A stretch of DNA of 15,820 nucleotides from Erysipelotrichaceae bacterium UBA4808 (GTDB taxonomy: Bacteria > Bacillota_I > Bacilli_A > Erysipelotrichales > Erysipelotrichaceae), in the NCBI GenBank assembly GCA_002402585.1, contig DHGC01000028.1, forward strand, positions 20,312-36,131. The letters are read 5' to 3'. The notes under the pieces are model-generated. The model did not search any database, was not told where the DNA came from, and was given only the letters and a program-made list of their open reading frames with translations. The position numbers were made by a program, and so were the translations under genes. This document shows positions 6,998 through 14,115 of this stretch, in pieces (the stretch's first letter is position 1; each line of letters begins with the position of its first letter).

Positions 6998-7361
6998 TGT
7001 CCTTTGCTCCTTGGAGGGTATACGCATACAAGGTATAGCCTTCTTTAATGTGATGGTGCAAGATTTCCTTCATCTTCAAAGGATCCATCTTGATGTACAT
7101 CGTATGTTTATCATTAGCTTCCACGACTTCAACCATGGGTTCAAACATGCACATGCCTAAACAACCTGTAGGCAGAACATCAATGGGATATTGATAAACA
7201 TCCTTCATCTCGATTAGAAAGTCATAGACACTTTGCGCACCTGCCGCAATCCCGCAGGTCCCCATTCCAATCAAGATGCGATGTGTGATTTTACCATCTT
7301 CAACACGCATCTTTTGTAAGGATGTTTCTTTGATTGCATTTAACTGTTTCACATCAAGCAT
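6990..7361 (-). CDS. hndB: Thioredoxin-like ferredoxin subunit, HndB type
   Basis: This 123-residue small subunit belongs to the thioredoxin-like 2Fe-2S ferredoxin family found between the NuoE- and NuoF-like genes in hndABCD operons. Key motifs are ILIGMGTCGIAAGA (29-42, C36) and LPTGCLGMCMFEPMVEV (63-79, C67 and C71). Only these three cysteines are present, so a fourth Fe-S ligand is not evident from the sequence. This may be usual for the GMGTCGIAAGA type, which I could not check. The ATG at 7361 is preferred: AAGGTG (7373-7368) sits six bases upstream, whereas the longer GTG start at 7370 lies inside that site. It overlaps hndA by eight bases in the arrangement ATGCTTGA, repeated exactly at the hndB-hndC junction. 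Confidence 0.85.
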   Translation of the reverse strand: MLDVKQLNAIKETSLQKMRVEDGKITHRILIGMGTCGIAAGAQSVYDFLIEMKDVYQYPIDVLPTGCLGMCMFEPMVEVVEANDKHTMYIKMDPLKMKEILHHHIKEGYTLYAYTLQGAKDNA

Positions 7362-7872
7362 TGTGTTCACCTTGAGCCTTCATCTCATGTTCATGCATGA
7401 GTTCACGAATCTTAAATTCTAAATTCGGATTATGAATGGCATCCGCATAGACCACACCATCCAAGACAGCTACTGGAGCCAAACCACAGGCGCCTAAGCA
7501 TCGCGTTGTGTCCAAAGAAAACAAACCATCCGTACTGGTTTGATTGAGTTCCGCATTCGTCAGGGATTGAAACTTTGCGATCAATGCCTGAGCACCCTTC
7601 ACATAACAAGCCGTACCCATGCAGATGCTTAAAACATGTTTGCCCTTTGGCTTCAAACTGAACTGGCCATAGAAACTAACCACGCCATAGATTTCAGCGA
7701 CAGGTTTGTGACACGCACTGGCAATCATCGGTAAAGCTTCCACCGGAATATAGCCACATTCACGCTGGATGTCATGAAGAATCAGTTTCACAGGTCCTTC
7801 TTTGTTTTGGTGTTGCTCAATGATGCGAGCGATAGCGTCAAGACTTGTTTGATTGAGGTGTTCCATTGTCAT
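7354..7872 (-). CDS. hndA: 2Fe-2S subunit of NAD-linked hydrogenase, HndA/NuoE type
   Basis: This 172-residue protein is the first gene of the operon and matches HndA in length. It has an N-terminal helical part and a thioredoxin-like C-terminal 2Fe-2S domain with the NuoE spacing C84-x4-C89-x35-C125-x3-C129 (CMGTACYVKG and RCLGACGLAPV). It also has the typical IYGVVSFYGQFSLKPKGKH segment (61-79). It relays electrons within the Hnd complex. Two nearby starts are possible, ATG at 7872 and ATG at 7866; the ribosome site GTGAGAA is weak for both. Its promoter and two Rex-like palindromes lie directly upstream at 7880-7943. The gene order NuoE-like, ferredoxin-like, NuoF-like, hydrogenase is exactly that of hndABCD. 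Confidence 0.93.
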   Translation of the reverse strand: MTMEHLNQTSLDAIARIIEQHQNKEGPVKLILHDIQRECGYIPVEALPMIASACHKPVAEIYGVVSFYGQFSLKPKGKHVLSICMGTACYVKGAQALIAKFQSLTNAELNQTSTDGLFSLDTTRCLGACGLAPVAVLDGVVYADAIHNPNLEFKIRELMHEHEMKAQGEHNA

Positions 7873-7879
7873 TTCTCAC

Positions 7880-7897
7880 TTGTTAATTTATTAACAT
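7880..7897. promoter_or_regulatory. Rex-like operator 1
   Basis: TTGTTAATTTATTAACAT fits the Rex consensus TTGTTAA-N4-TTAACAA with one mismatch in the last base. It sits just downstream of the likely hnd transcription start, 8 bp before the hndA ATG. Rex proteins bind such sites when NADH/NAD+ is low and are displaced by NADH. No rex gene is in the window. Confidence 0.75.
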
Positions 7898-7911
7898 ACA
7901 ATACTGGAGCT

Positions 7912-7940
7912 AGTATAACACATACTTGTTATTTTTTTAA
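7912..7940 (-). promoter_or_regulatory. Promoter of the hydrogenase operon
   Basis: On the minus strand an extended -10, TGT-TATACT (TATACT at 7917-7912), is preceded 17 bases upstream by a weak -35, TTAAAA (7940-7935). Transcription would start near 7905. The -35 lies inside Rex-like operator 2, and operator 1 lies just past the start. Confidence 0.6.
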
Positions 7941-7943
7941 CAA
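7926..7943. promoter_or_regulatory. Rex-like operator 2
   Basis: TTGTTATTTTTTTAACAA is an inverted repeat with perfect TTGTTA and TAACAA half-sites separated by six T. It covers the -35 of the hnd promoter. It also lies 68 bp upstream of the divergent GGDEF gene, so the same protein could affect both directions. Confidence 0.78.
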
Positions 7944-7983
7944 TGTTTTTCGTAAATTAATCCCTTTTTTTAAAAGCCAAAAA

Positions 7984-7992
7984 TGTTATTAT
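7984..7992 (+). promoter_or_regulatory. Possible extended -10 for the TPR-GAF-GGDEF gene
   Basis: TGT-TATTAT resembles an extended -10 element 18 bases before the ATG at 8011. No good -35 is apparent, so this is tentative. Confidence 0.3.
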
Positions 7993-8010
7993 TATTCTTA
8001 AGTAAATCGT

Positions 8011-10167
8011 ATGCCAAATATAGAAACCCTACGTCAGATTGCATCGCTTAATCAGAATGCAAAACAGATTATCAATCGCAACCCTCAAGAAGCCTTGGCC
8101 TTAGCCAATGAAGCTTTAATCTTAGCGCTCGATGTCCAAGATCCAACGAGCATTTGTTCGAGTCATTATTTCGTTGGCATCGGAAAATGGCGCTTAGGCC
8201 AGCTCAATGATGCCATCACTTCGCTTCAAGAAGCAGACATCATCAACAAATATCTGGAACAACCCATTCATGAAGTTGAGATTCTAAACACTCTTGGCAA
8301 CATCTATCTCGATTTACAAATCTTTGATCTTGCGTTCACCTATTATCAAATGGGCTATCACAAGGCTCAACACCAAAACGATCCCCGAATGATTGCGACG
8401 CTTTTAAGCAATATCGGTGAGATCTATCGTGAATTAAATGATTATGATGCTGCACTCGATCACTATCAAATGAGTTTGGAAGGTTTGAAAGATTTAGAGG
8501 AAAAAGATCGCATCATCTACCCGATTTCAAACATTGGGGCCGTTTATCTTGCTCAAGGTAAATACGATTTAGCGCACGAGTACACCGTTCAAGCTCTTGA
8601 GCTCGCGCGTTTCTATGATGATCGAATCATTGAATCCCTATCCCTAAAATTCCTTGGCATCCTCGCTAAGAAGAATTTCAATTACAGTCAAGCTGAAGAC
8701 TATTTGGGCCAAAGCTTGACACTTTACAGTGAAACGCAAGAACTGCTCTTTTCAACCGATGTGCTTTTTGAGCTTCATGATCTCTACACTGAACAAAACA
8801 AGATCCAACAAGCTTTGATTTATCTCAGTGAAGCCATCATGATTGGGGAGAACTTGAAAGCGAATCATATCCTTAAACAAGCCTATCAGCGTTTGATCAA
8901 GGATCACCAAGCACTTAACAACACCCAGAATGCTTTCTATTTCATGGAGAAATATACAGAAGTTTCTGAGTTGATTGAAAACGATAAACTCGATCAAAAA
9001 TTACGAAGCATCCAACTGATGAAGCAAGCCGATATTACCGCACAAGAACGGGATGATTATTTCCTTTTAAATCAACAATTGGAAAAAGCCTATCAAAGTG
9101 CTGAGGTCATCCATGCGATTGGTCGTAAAGTAACCGCAACCAACGATTTGGAAGCCCTCTATAACATCGTGTATGAGAATCTTTCGAAGTTGATGTCTTC
9201 CACGACCTTCGGGATTGCCATTCATAACGATGCTTTAAAAGCACTTCAATATCAGTACTTGATCGTGGATGAAGAACGCATGGAGAATCATTTTGTCTCA
9301 TTGGATAATAAAAAGAGTTTGGCTGTTCAATGTTTTACGCAGAATCGAAGTTTTGTGTTCCGAACCCGCGAGGACATCAAGGATATTCTTCACCAAGCAA
9401 GTTCATCAAGCATTGGAAATGTGATGAATTCAATGATGTTTGTGCCTTTGGTGATTGAAGATAAAGCGATTGGAATCATCACCATTCAAAATCGTGCTGA
9501 TCATGCCTACAATGAACAATCCTTGAAGACTTTGGAAACCCTGGCAGCCTACATTGCCATTGCGATTCGCAACACACAAAAGAATAATGCACTCAAAGCT
9601 GAAATCGAAGAAAAGAATCTAATTCAAGAAGAATTAGCAAAATTGAATAAGGAACTCCAAGATTTAAGTGAAATCGATGGTCTGACAGGCATTGCGAATC
9701 GACGTCATTTCGATGAATTCTATGAATATGAGTTTAAGCGCTGTCTGCGGTCTCAGGAGTGGATGAGTCTGATGATGTTGGACATTGATCATTTCAAAGA
9801 ATACAACGATCATTATGGCCACTTACAAGGAGATGAAATCATCATCCTGATTGCGAAATTAATCGCCAAGCATGCGAAGCGAAGCAGTGATCTCGCGGTA
9901 CGTTTTGGCGGCGATGAATTCATCGTCGTCCTAAGCAACACGACACAAGAAGTTGCCCATCACATTGCCATGAACATCCAAAAGGAAGTTCATGCACGGG
10001 CGCTGCCCCATGCCTTCAATCCCGTCATCCCAAGCATCAGCTTGAGTATCGGCATCACGAGTTTGATTCCGAACGCGGACACTTCTGCCAATGAGCTCTT
10101 GGATAAAGCAGACCAAGCCTTATACAAAGCCAAGGAAAACGGACGCAATCAAATCCAAATCTATTAA
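8011..10167 (+). CDS. TPR-GAF-GGDEF protein (probable diguanylate cyclase)
   Basis: This 718-residue soluble protein has no membrane segment. Residues 1-330 are TPR-like helical repeats (for example ILNTLGNIYLDL at 91, LLSNIGEIYRELNDYDAALDHY from 131, ISNIGAVYLAQGKYD from 172). A GAF-type sensor domain follows (about 365-522), then a short coiled coil (525-553) and a GGDEF domain with intact GGDEF (633-637). R624-S-S-D627, five residues before GGDEF, is a classic product-inhibition I-site. It should make cyclic-di-GMP from two GTP in response to a GAF ligand or TPR partner that cannot be named. There is no clear Shine-Dalgarno before the ATG. It is divergent from the hydrogenase operon across 138 bp holding two Rex-like sites. 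Its 3' end meets zur at a shared terminator. Confidence 0.88.
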   Translation: MPNIETLRQIASLNQNAKQIINRNPQEALALANEALILALDVQDPTSICSSHYFVGIGKWRLGQLNDAITSLQEADIINKYLEQPIHEVEILNTLGNIYLDLQIFDLAFTYYQMGYHKAQHQNDPRMIATLLSNIGEIYRELNDYDAALDHYQMSLEGLKDLEEKDRIIYPISNIGAVYLAQGKYDLAHEYTVQALELARFYDDRIIESLSLKFLGILAKKNFNYSQAEDYLGQSLTLYSETQELLFSTDVLFELHDLYTEQNKIQQALIYLSEAIMIGENLKANHILKQAYQRLIKDHQALNNTQNAFYFMEKYTEVSELIENDKLDQKLRSIQLMKQADITAQERDDYFLLNQQLEKAYQSAEVIHAIGRKVTATNDLEALYNIVYENLSKLMSSTTFGIAIHNDALKALQYQYLIVDEERMENHFVSLDNKKSLAVQCFTQNRSFVFRTREDIKDILHQASSSSIGNVMNSMMFVPLVIEDKAIGIITIQNRADHAYNEQSLKTLETLAAYIAIAIRNTQKNNALKAEIEEKNLIQEELAKLNKELQDLSEIDGLTGIANRRHFDEFYEYEFKRCLRSQEWMSLMMLDIDHFKEYNDHYGHLQGDEIIILIAKLIAKHAKRSSDLAVRFGGDEFIVVLSNTTQEVAHHIAMNIQKEVHARALPHAFNPVIPSISLSIGITSLIPNADTSANELLDKADQALYKAKENGRNQIQIY

Positions 10168-10194
10168 AAAATCAGTTCGAGTGACTGATTTTTT
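10166..10194. terminator. Bidirectional terminator between the GGDEF gene and zur
   Basis: AAAAAATCAGT (10166-10176) pairs with ACTGATTTTTT (10184-10194) around a seven-base loop. The T-run works for the plus-strand gene and the A-run for the minus-strand gene. The stop codons of both convergent genes fall at its edge (10165-10167 plus, 10174-10172 minus). Confidence 0.75.
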
Positions 10195-10603
10195 GTTGGC
10201 ATTCGGCACATAAACCGATGATTTCAATGTGATGTTGGGTCATCTGGAAGCCATGTGTATCTTCCACCGACTTAAACCAAGACTCCATTGGACACACATC
10301 CAAAGGAATGTGTGTATGACAAATTTGGCAATAAAGATAATGGTGATGATCTGAACGAATGAACGCATAGAAATGTTTAGGCTGAAGCGTGCTCGATGTT
10401 TTCTCGACGATGCGCTGTGCACAGAAGTGATCGATGATGCGATAAACCGTCGATTGGTTCATTGAAACGTTTTTAAGACGCAATTGTTCGATAAGATCGT
10501 CAACACTCATTGGTTCATTACTATTTTGCAATAGTTCAAGAAGAACCTCACGTTGCTTAGAGTACTTGAGATGGTATTTGCTCAAGGTTTCACGTGCATT
10601 CAT
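10172..10603 (-). CDS. zur: Fur-family zinc regulator (Zur)
   Basis: This 143-residue repressor has an N-terminal winged helix (about 8-70, with STVYRIIDHF at 51-60) and a C-terminal metal-binding and dimer domain. C92-x2-C95 and C132-x2-C135 form the structural zinc site. H86-H88 (SDHHHYLYC) and the H124-H125-x-E region are likely regulatory ligands. The assignment to Zur rather than Fur or PerR comes from being the last gene of znuACB. The ATG at 10603 overlaps the znuB stop (ATGA), and AAAGGGGTGA lies just upstream; the open frame extends further 5' but that part lies inside znuB. It probably binds the 17-bp palindrome at 13117-13133 and represses its own operon when zinc is sufficient. 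Confidence 0.87.
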   Translation of the reverse strand: MNARETLSKYHLKYSKQREVLLELLQNSNEPMSVDDLIEQLRLKNVSMNQSTVYRIIDHFCAQRIVEKTSSTLQPKHFYAFIRSDHHHYLYCQICHTHIPLDVCPMESWFKSVEDTHGFQMTQHHIEIIGLCAECQQKISHSN

Positions 10604-11427
10604 GTGTTCACCCCTTTCACCATGGTGATCAAGCTGATCAATCCAAACAAGAGTGCATTGATCAAAACGATGCTTGAACCCGTTGGAAAATCCAAGGTAA
10701 CTGAAATCAAGATGCCACTCATCACACTGATGATGGCGATGATGACGGCCCAAATAATCGTCGATTTGAAGCCTTTGGATAAACGTAAGGCTGAAACAGT
10801 TGGAAAGATGATCAAACTCGAGATAAGCATCGTCCCAACGACACGAATGCCAAGCACGATGGTGATGGCCGTCAAAATCGAAAGCAATTGATTCAAACGT
10901 TTTGTTTGACGTCCACTGACTTTGGCATAATCCAAATCATAAGTCATCGCAAAGAGATCTTGATAGAAGACAAGGACCAAGCTGACGATTAAAACCGTTA
11001 GAACCAATGAGAGATAGACGTCACTTTGTGCGATGATCAAAATGCTTCCAAAGAGATAACTGCTCAGATCGACGCTAAAACCATTTGAAATCGATGTGAT
11101 GAAGACACCTATGGCTAACGATGTGGATGCGATCAAACCAATTGCCGCATCCCCACCAATGCGATTCTCTTCACTCAATTTCAAGATGAGCAAGGATGCC
11201 AAACTAACAATGGGAATCGAAATGATCAAAGGCGATTGGTTCAAGACCAATGCCAAGGCAACGGTCGCAAAACTGACGTGCGCTAAACCATCCCCAATCA
11301 TGGAGTATTTACGTAAGACGAGAAAGATGCCGAGAAAGGAACTACTGATCGCAATCAGAAAACCTACGATCAACGCTCTTTGTACAAAGGCATAGGACAA
11401 AAGCTTAAAGATGGATGTGATGTTCAT
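10600..11427 (-). CDS. znuB: Zinc ABC transporter permease (ABC-3 family)
   Basis: This 275-residue integral membrane protein has about eight hydrophobic helices and belongs to the ABC-3 permease family of zinc and manganese importers. Typical features are LRKYSMIGDGLAHVSFA (38-54) and the cytoplasmic-loop segment SGRQTKRLNQLLSILTAITIVLG, which contacts the ATPase, followed by VGTMLISSLIIFP. It forms the channel through which ZnuA delivers metal, driven by ZnuC. GGTGGAG lies just before the ATG. The gene overlaps znuC by 23 bases and zur by four, so translation is coupled along the operon. Zinc specificity is inferred from ZnuA and the Fur-family neighbour; manganese cannot be excluded from the permease alone. 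Confidence 0.9.
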   Translation of the reverse strand: MNITSIFKLLSYAFVQRALIVGFLIAISSSFLGIFLVLRKYSMIGDGLAHVSFATVALALVLNQSPLIISIPIVSLASLLILKLSEENRIGGDAAIGLIASTSLAIGVFITSISNGFSVDLSSYLFGSILIIAQSDVYLSLVLTVLIVSLVLVFYQDLFAMTYDLDYAKVSGRQTKRLNQLLSILTAITIVLGIRVVGTMLISSLIIFPTVSALRLSKGFKSTIIWAVIIAIISVMSGILISVTLDFPTGSSIVLINALLFGLISLITMVKGVNT

Positions 11428-12151
11428 GGTTCTCCACCTGACACAAAGCAGCGGTTGCTTGGGGCCCTATTTGATGCATCAAAGCTTCAGACATGCATAC
11501 ATTCTGCACCGATCCGAAGTAGACGACTTTTTGATCTAGATACAAGAGATTCTTCGCATATTGATTCACTGAATTCAAATCATGCGAAATCAAGACGATG
11601 GCAACACCCTCTTCATCATGAAGCTTTTTGATGAGTTGATAGAATTCATCACGAAATGTAGGATCCAAGGCGGATGTGGGTTCATCCATGATCAAGAGCT
11701 TTGGTTTATGAATCAAAGCACGAGCCAAGAAGACCCGTTGGGATTGACCCCCCGATAACGTACCAATCCTCTGATCTAACAAATCTTCAATGCCCACGTT
11801 CTTGCTTAAATCCAAAATGGCTTGATGCATTGTTTTACGGTCGATTTTCTTGTTGGTGATGCCGGTCTGGATGATTTCATAAACCGTTGCAGGAAAATGC
11901 TTGTCTTGATTTGGGGAGCGCTGGGGAAGGTATCCAATATCTTCACGTTTCAAATCATCCCAATAGACATAGGATCCACCAAAGCTTTCAATCAAACCCA
12001 AAATACACTTCATCAAGGTACTCTTACCCGACCCATTCGGACCAACAATCGCAAGATAATCATTTTCCTCAACCGAAAAACTAACGTCATCCAAAGCTTT
12101 GACACGACCGAAACTCACATTGAGACTGCGTACTTCCAAAAGTTTACTCAT
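11405..12151 (-). CDS. znuC: Zinc ABC transporter ATP-binding protein
   Basis: This 248-residue ATPase shows Walker A GPNGSGKST (37-45), the Q-loop LPQ (75-77), signature LSGGQSQR (132-139), Walker B LLIMDEP (152-158) and H-loop SHD (189-191). It powers the ZnuB channel at the inner face of the membrane. The C-terminus ends NHEHHIHL, a short histidine cluster that could bind zinc. The ATG at 12151 is preferred over an in-frame TTG at 12157. It overlaps the znuA stop by eight bases with only a weak AAAG-type ribosome site, suggesting coupled translation. Confidence 0.92.
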   Translation of the reverse strand: MSKLLEVRSLNVSFGRVKALDDVSFSVEENDYLAIVGPNGSGKSTLMKCILGLIESFGGSYVYWDDLKREDIGYLPQRSPNQDKHFPATVYEIIQTGITNKKIDRKTMHQAILDLSKNVGIEDLLDQRIGTLSGGQSQRVFLARALIHKPKLLIMDEPTSALDPTFRDEFYQLIKKLHDEEGVAIVLISHDLNSVNQYAKNLLYLDQKVVYFGSVQNVCMSEALMHQIGPQATAALCQVENHEHHIHL

Positions 12152-13070
12152 AATCAAGTGCTTTCTTTAGTTTTGAGATGTTATCATCCATAATAGAAAT
12201 GTACGTCCAATCGGCTTCCTTTTGTTCAGGACTCAAATTATGAGCCCCATGCAAAACTTCAATCTCGACATTAGCTTGTTCGGCAATGATGCGGGCAACA
12301 CGGGGATCGATGAGTTCTTCATAGAAAATCACATTAATCTGTTTCTCTGCCAAGATATCCATCAAGCCTGCTAATGCTTGAGCACTGGGTTCCGCATCCG
12401 GCGCATAACCACTATAAGGCGAAATAATTTCCAAACCAAAACGATGGCTGAGATATCCAAATGCATAATGTCCACCATAGATGATCTGGTTTAAACGCGC
12501 ATGCTCAAATAGATCGATCCACATTTCATCCAAAACCTGAAGTTCCTTGACATACGTATCCGCATTGTTTACATAAAAAGTTTCGTTTTCAGGATCAATT
12601 TGAATGAGTGCCTCTAAAATCGTCTTACTCATGATAATCATATTTTGCGTATCTAACCAATAGTGAGGGTCAAAGGCGAGTTCATCCTCATCTTCATGTT
12701 CGTCTTCATGTTCATGATCTGCTTCAAGCAAGCTGATCCCACTGGATGCATCCAAGACCATCAAATTCTCCGTAGCATTCCCTTCGACCAATCGTTTGAC
12801 CCAGGGTTCCAACTCGTCACTAGAATATACAAAAAGGTCTGACTCAACGATTTTCATCAGCGTAGAAGCACTGGGTTCATAACTGTGTGGTTCACTTCCT
12901 GCTGGTAAAAACAAGTCCACATCCACCTTGTCTTTCGCAATGTTTCGAACGATGTCATACTGTGGGAAAAGACTAACCATGACTTGCGGTTTTTCTTTAA
13001 CTTCCACACGACTTTGACATGCAGTCAATAAGCCAATCAAAAGCGCGATTAAAATAATTCTCTTTAACAT
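12144..13070 (-). CDS. znuA: Zinc-binding lipoprotein of the ABC importer
   Basis: This 308-residue solute-binding protein of the ZnuA/TroA (cluster A-I) family has a signal peptide ending in the lipobox LLTAC, with C18 the lipidated residue. Metal ligands expected from the family are H62 (EPHSYEPS), H136 (DPHYWLD), H201 (GGHYAFGYL) and E251 or a nearby acidic residue. Between H62 and H136 lies an acid- and histidine-rich loop (about 118-130, DHEHEDEHEDEDE), typical of zinc rather than manganese binders. AGGAG lies seven bases before the ATG. It is the first gene of znuACB-zur, and its promoter carries the 17-bp palindrome, so it is expected to be made under zinc limitation. Confidence 0.93.
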   Translation of the reverse strand: MLKRIILIALLIGLLTACQSRVEVKEKPQVMVSLFPQYDIVRNIAKDKVDVDLFLPAGSEPHSYEPSASTLMKIVESDLFVYSSDELEPWVKRLVEGNATENLMVLDASSGISLLEADHEHEDEHEDEDELAFDPHYWLDTQNMIIMSKTILEALIQIDPENETFYVNNADTYVKELQVLDEMWIDLFEHARLNQIIYGGHYAFGYLSHRFGLEIISPYSGYAPDAEPSAQALAGLMDILAEKQINVIFYEELIDPRVARIIAEQANVEIEVLHGAHNLSPEQKEADWTYISIMDDNISKLKKALDYE

Positions 13071-13093
13071 AAAAGTCTCCTGTTTACTCCGTT

Positions 13094-13122
13094 AGTTTAA
13101 TTGAAGACTTCATAATATGCAA
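13094..13122 (-). promoter_or_regulatory. Promoter of znuA-znuC-znuB-zur
   Basis: On the minus strand TTGCAT (13122-13117) and TAAACT (13099-13094) are separated by 17 bases, good -35 and -10 matches. The -35 forms one arm of the Zur palindrome, so repressor binding would block RNA polymerase. Confidence 0.6.
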
Positions 13123-13133
13123 ATGATTTGCAT
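13117..13133. promoter_or_regulatory. Probable Zur box
   Basis: ATGCAAATGATTTGCAT is a perfect 8-1-8 inverted repeat with the geometry of Fur-family sites. It lies 47 bp upstream of znuA and overlaps the -35. The operon encodes a Fur-family protein, making autoregulation likely. Its sequence differs from the better-known Bacillus Zur consensus. Confidence 0.72.
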
Positions 13134-13138
13134 TTGCA

Positions 13139-13750
13139 TTAAAAAATGTTTATTTTTGCAAAGTAATCAACCAAGCGATCGAAATTACTGTTATACCAGA
13201 ATGCATCGATTCCAAAAACTTGAGCTGACTGCACATTGGCCATCGAATCATCGATGAAGAATGCGGACTTTGGATCGATTTCCAACATTTCACAAGCGAC
13301 TCGATAGAACGCTGGATCTGGCTTGGAAAGCTTCAATTCTGCCGAGATGACTTTATGGTCAAAGTATTGGAGTGCTTGAATACGATCTTGGTAGTCATGG
13401 AAACATAGAGCCGCATTTGAAAACAGAACCAAACGATAGCCCATGGCTTTGAGTTCTTTCAGTAGATCTGGAAAATATGGACGTTCGGTTAGATGCTCAT
13501 ACCAAGTGTCCATGATATCCAAAGCCAATGCATGAAGCCTAGGATCCAAGCGTTTGAGTACCCGTTCTTTAGCCACTTCGAGGGTCATGGTTCCTTGATC
13601 AAGATCCAACCACTCTTGCTTAAGAAAGATTTCATTCACCAGTGTTTGAATGCTTTGTACATCGCTTGTATAATCTGACACAATCGAGTACGGAGAAAAA
13701 TCAATCAAGACATTGCCTAAATCAAAGATCAGTGTTGAGTAGCGTTTCAT
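13139..13750 (-). CDS. HAD-superfamily phosphatase (subfamily IA, YihX-like)
   Basis: This 203-residue cytosolic protein carries the four HAD motifs: FDLGNVL with nucleophile D10, FSN (S111, N112), K143 in LSKPDP, and FIDDS (D167, D168). The DLGNVL form, with Gly and not Asp two residues after the nucleophile, is seen in YihX-type sugar-phosphate phosphatases, so a small phosphorylated metabolite is the likely substrate; the exact one cannot be told. The ATG at 13750 follows AGAGGA at good spacing; the open frame extends 29 codons further upstream but without homology. The gene ends five bases before the Zur box and reads toward znuA, so some read-through into the zinc operon is possible. Confidence 0.83.
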   Translation of the reverse strand: MKRYSTLIFDLGNVLIDFSPYSIVSDYTSDVQSIQTLVNEIFLKQEWLDLDQGTMTLEVAKERVLKRLDPRLHALALDIMDTWYEHLTERPYFPDLLKELKAMGYRLVLFSNAALCFHDYQDRIQALQYFDHKVISAELKLSKPDPAFYRVACEMLEIDPKSAFFIDDSMANVQSAQVFGIDAFWYNSNFDRLVDYFAKINIF

Positions 13751-13769
13751 ATTCGTCCTCTTTCCAATA

Positions 13770-13778
13770 ATTATGCCA
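13770..13778 (-). promoter_or_regulatory. Possible extended -10 for the HAD gene
   Basis: On the minus strand TGG-CATAAT (CATAAT at 13775-13770) lies 20 bases before the ATG at 13750. The -35 region is weak, so this is tentative. Confidence 0.3.
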
Positions 13779-13793
13779 TAAAATGCATATGTT

Positions 13794-13822
13794 TTAAAAT
13801 CACGGTTCTTTTTATGTATAAT
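13794..13822 (+). promoter_or_regulatory. Promoter of the small GNAT gene
   Basis: A perfect TATAAT (13817-13822) is preceded 17 bases upstream by a weak TTAAAA (13794-13799). Transcription would begin near 13829, giving a leader of only about 11 bases that starts at the Shine-Dalgarno itself (AGAGGT 13828-13833). Confidence 0.55.
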
Positions 13823-13839
13823 GGTCAAGAGGTACAAAG

Positions 13840-14115
13840 ATGGAAATCAATCAAAACGAACAGGCTTTCTACATCGGAGACGATTACACTAACGCATTGG
13901 CTCGTTTGGTATTTCGAAATACCGACTTTGGCATGGTTTTAGAACACACAGAGGTGGATGCGAGTCTCGCAGGTCAAGGTATTGGTCGTGCTTTAGTCAA
14001 ATATGCCGTTGAAGTCGCCCGTAATGAAAAGTTCCTGTTGGCAGTTGAATGTGAGTATGCACAATTAGAGTTTAAAAAGCACCCCGATTATGAGGACGTT
14101 TTATACAAAGGATAG
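13840..14115 (+). CDS. Small YjdJ-type GNAT-fold protein
   Basis: This 91-residue protein belongs to the short N-acetyltransferase-like family (Acetyltransf_CG, as in E. coli YjdJ). Visible motifs are LEHTEVDASLAGQGIGRALVKYA (34-56), with the acetyl-CoA loop GQGIG (45-49), C71 where the family usually has a CPY motif (here ECEY), and FKKHPDYED (78-86). Length is normal for the family. Substrate is unknown; the family is too small for a full GNAT acceptor site. AGAGGT lies seven bases before the ATG. Directly after its stop come degenerate in-frame copies of its last codons, which is unusual. Confidence 0.75.
   Translation: MEINQNEQAFYIGDDYTNALARLVFRNTDFGMVLEHTEVDASLAGQGIGRALVKYAVEVARNEKFLLAVECEYAQLEFKKHPDYEDVLYKG

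Noticed and set aside
10604..10753. A longer 193-residue version of the Fur-family protein
   Set aside because: The extra N-terminus has no Fur similarity, lies inside znuB, and the ATG at 10603 has a strong ribosome site.
13751..13837. A 29-residue N-terminal extension of the HAD protein
   Set aside because: HAD motif I starts right after the ATG at 13750, which has a good ribosome site; the upstream part overlaps the divergent promoter region.
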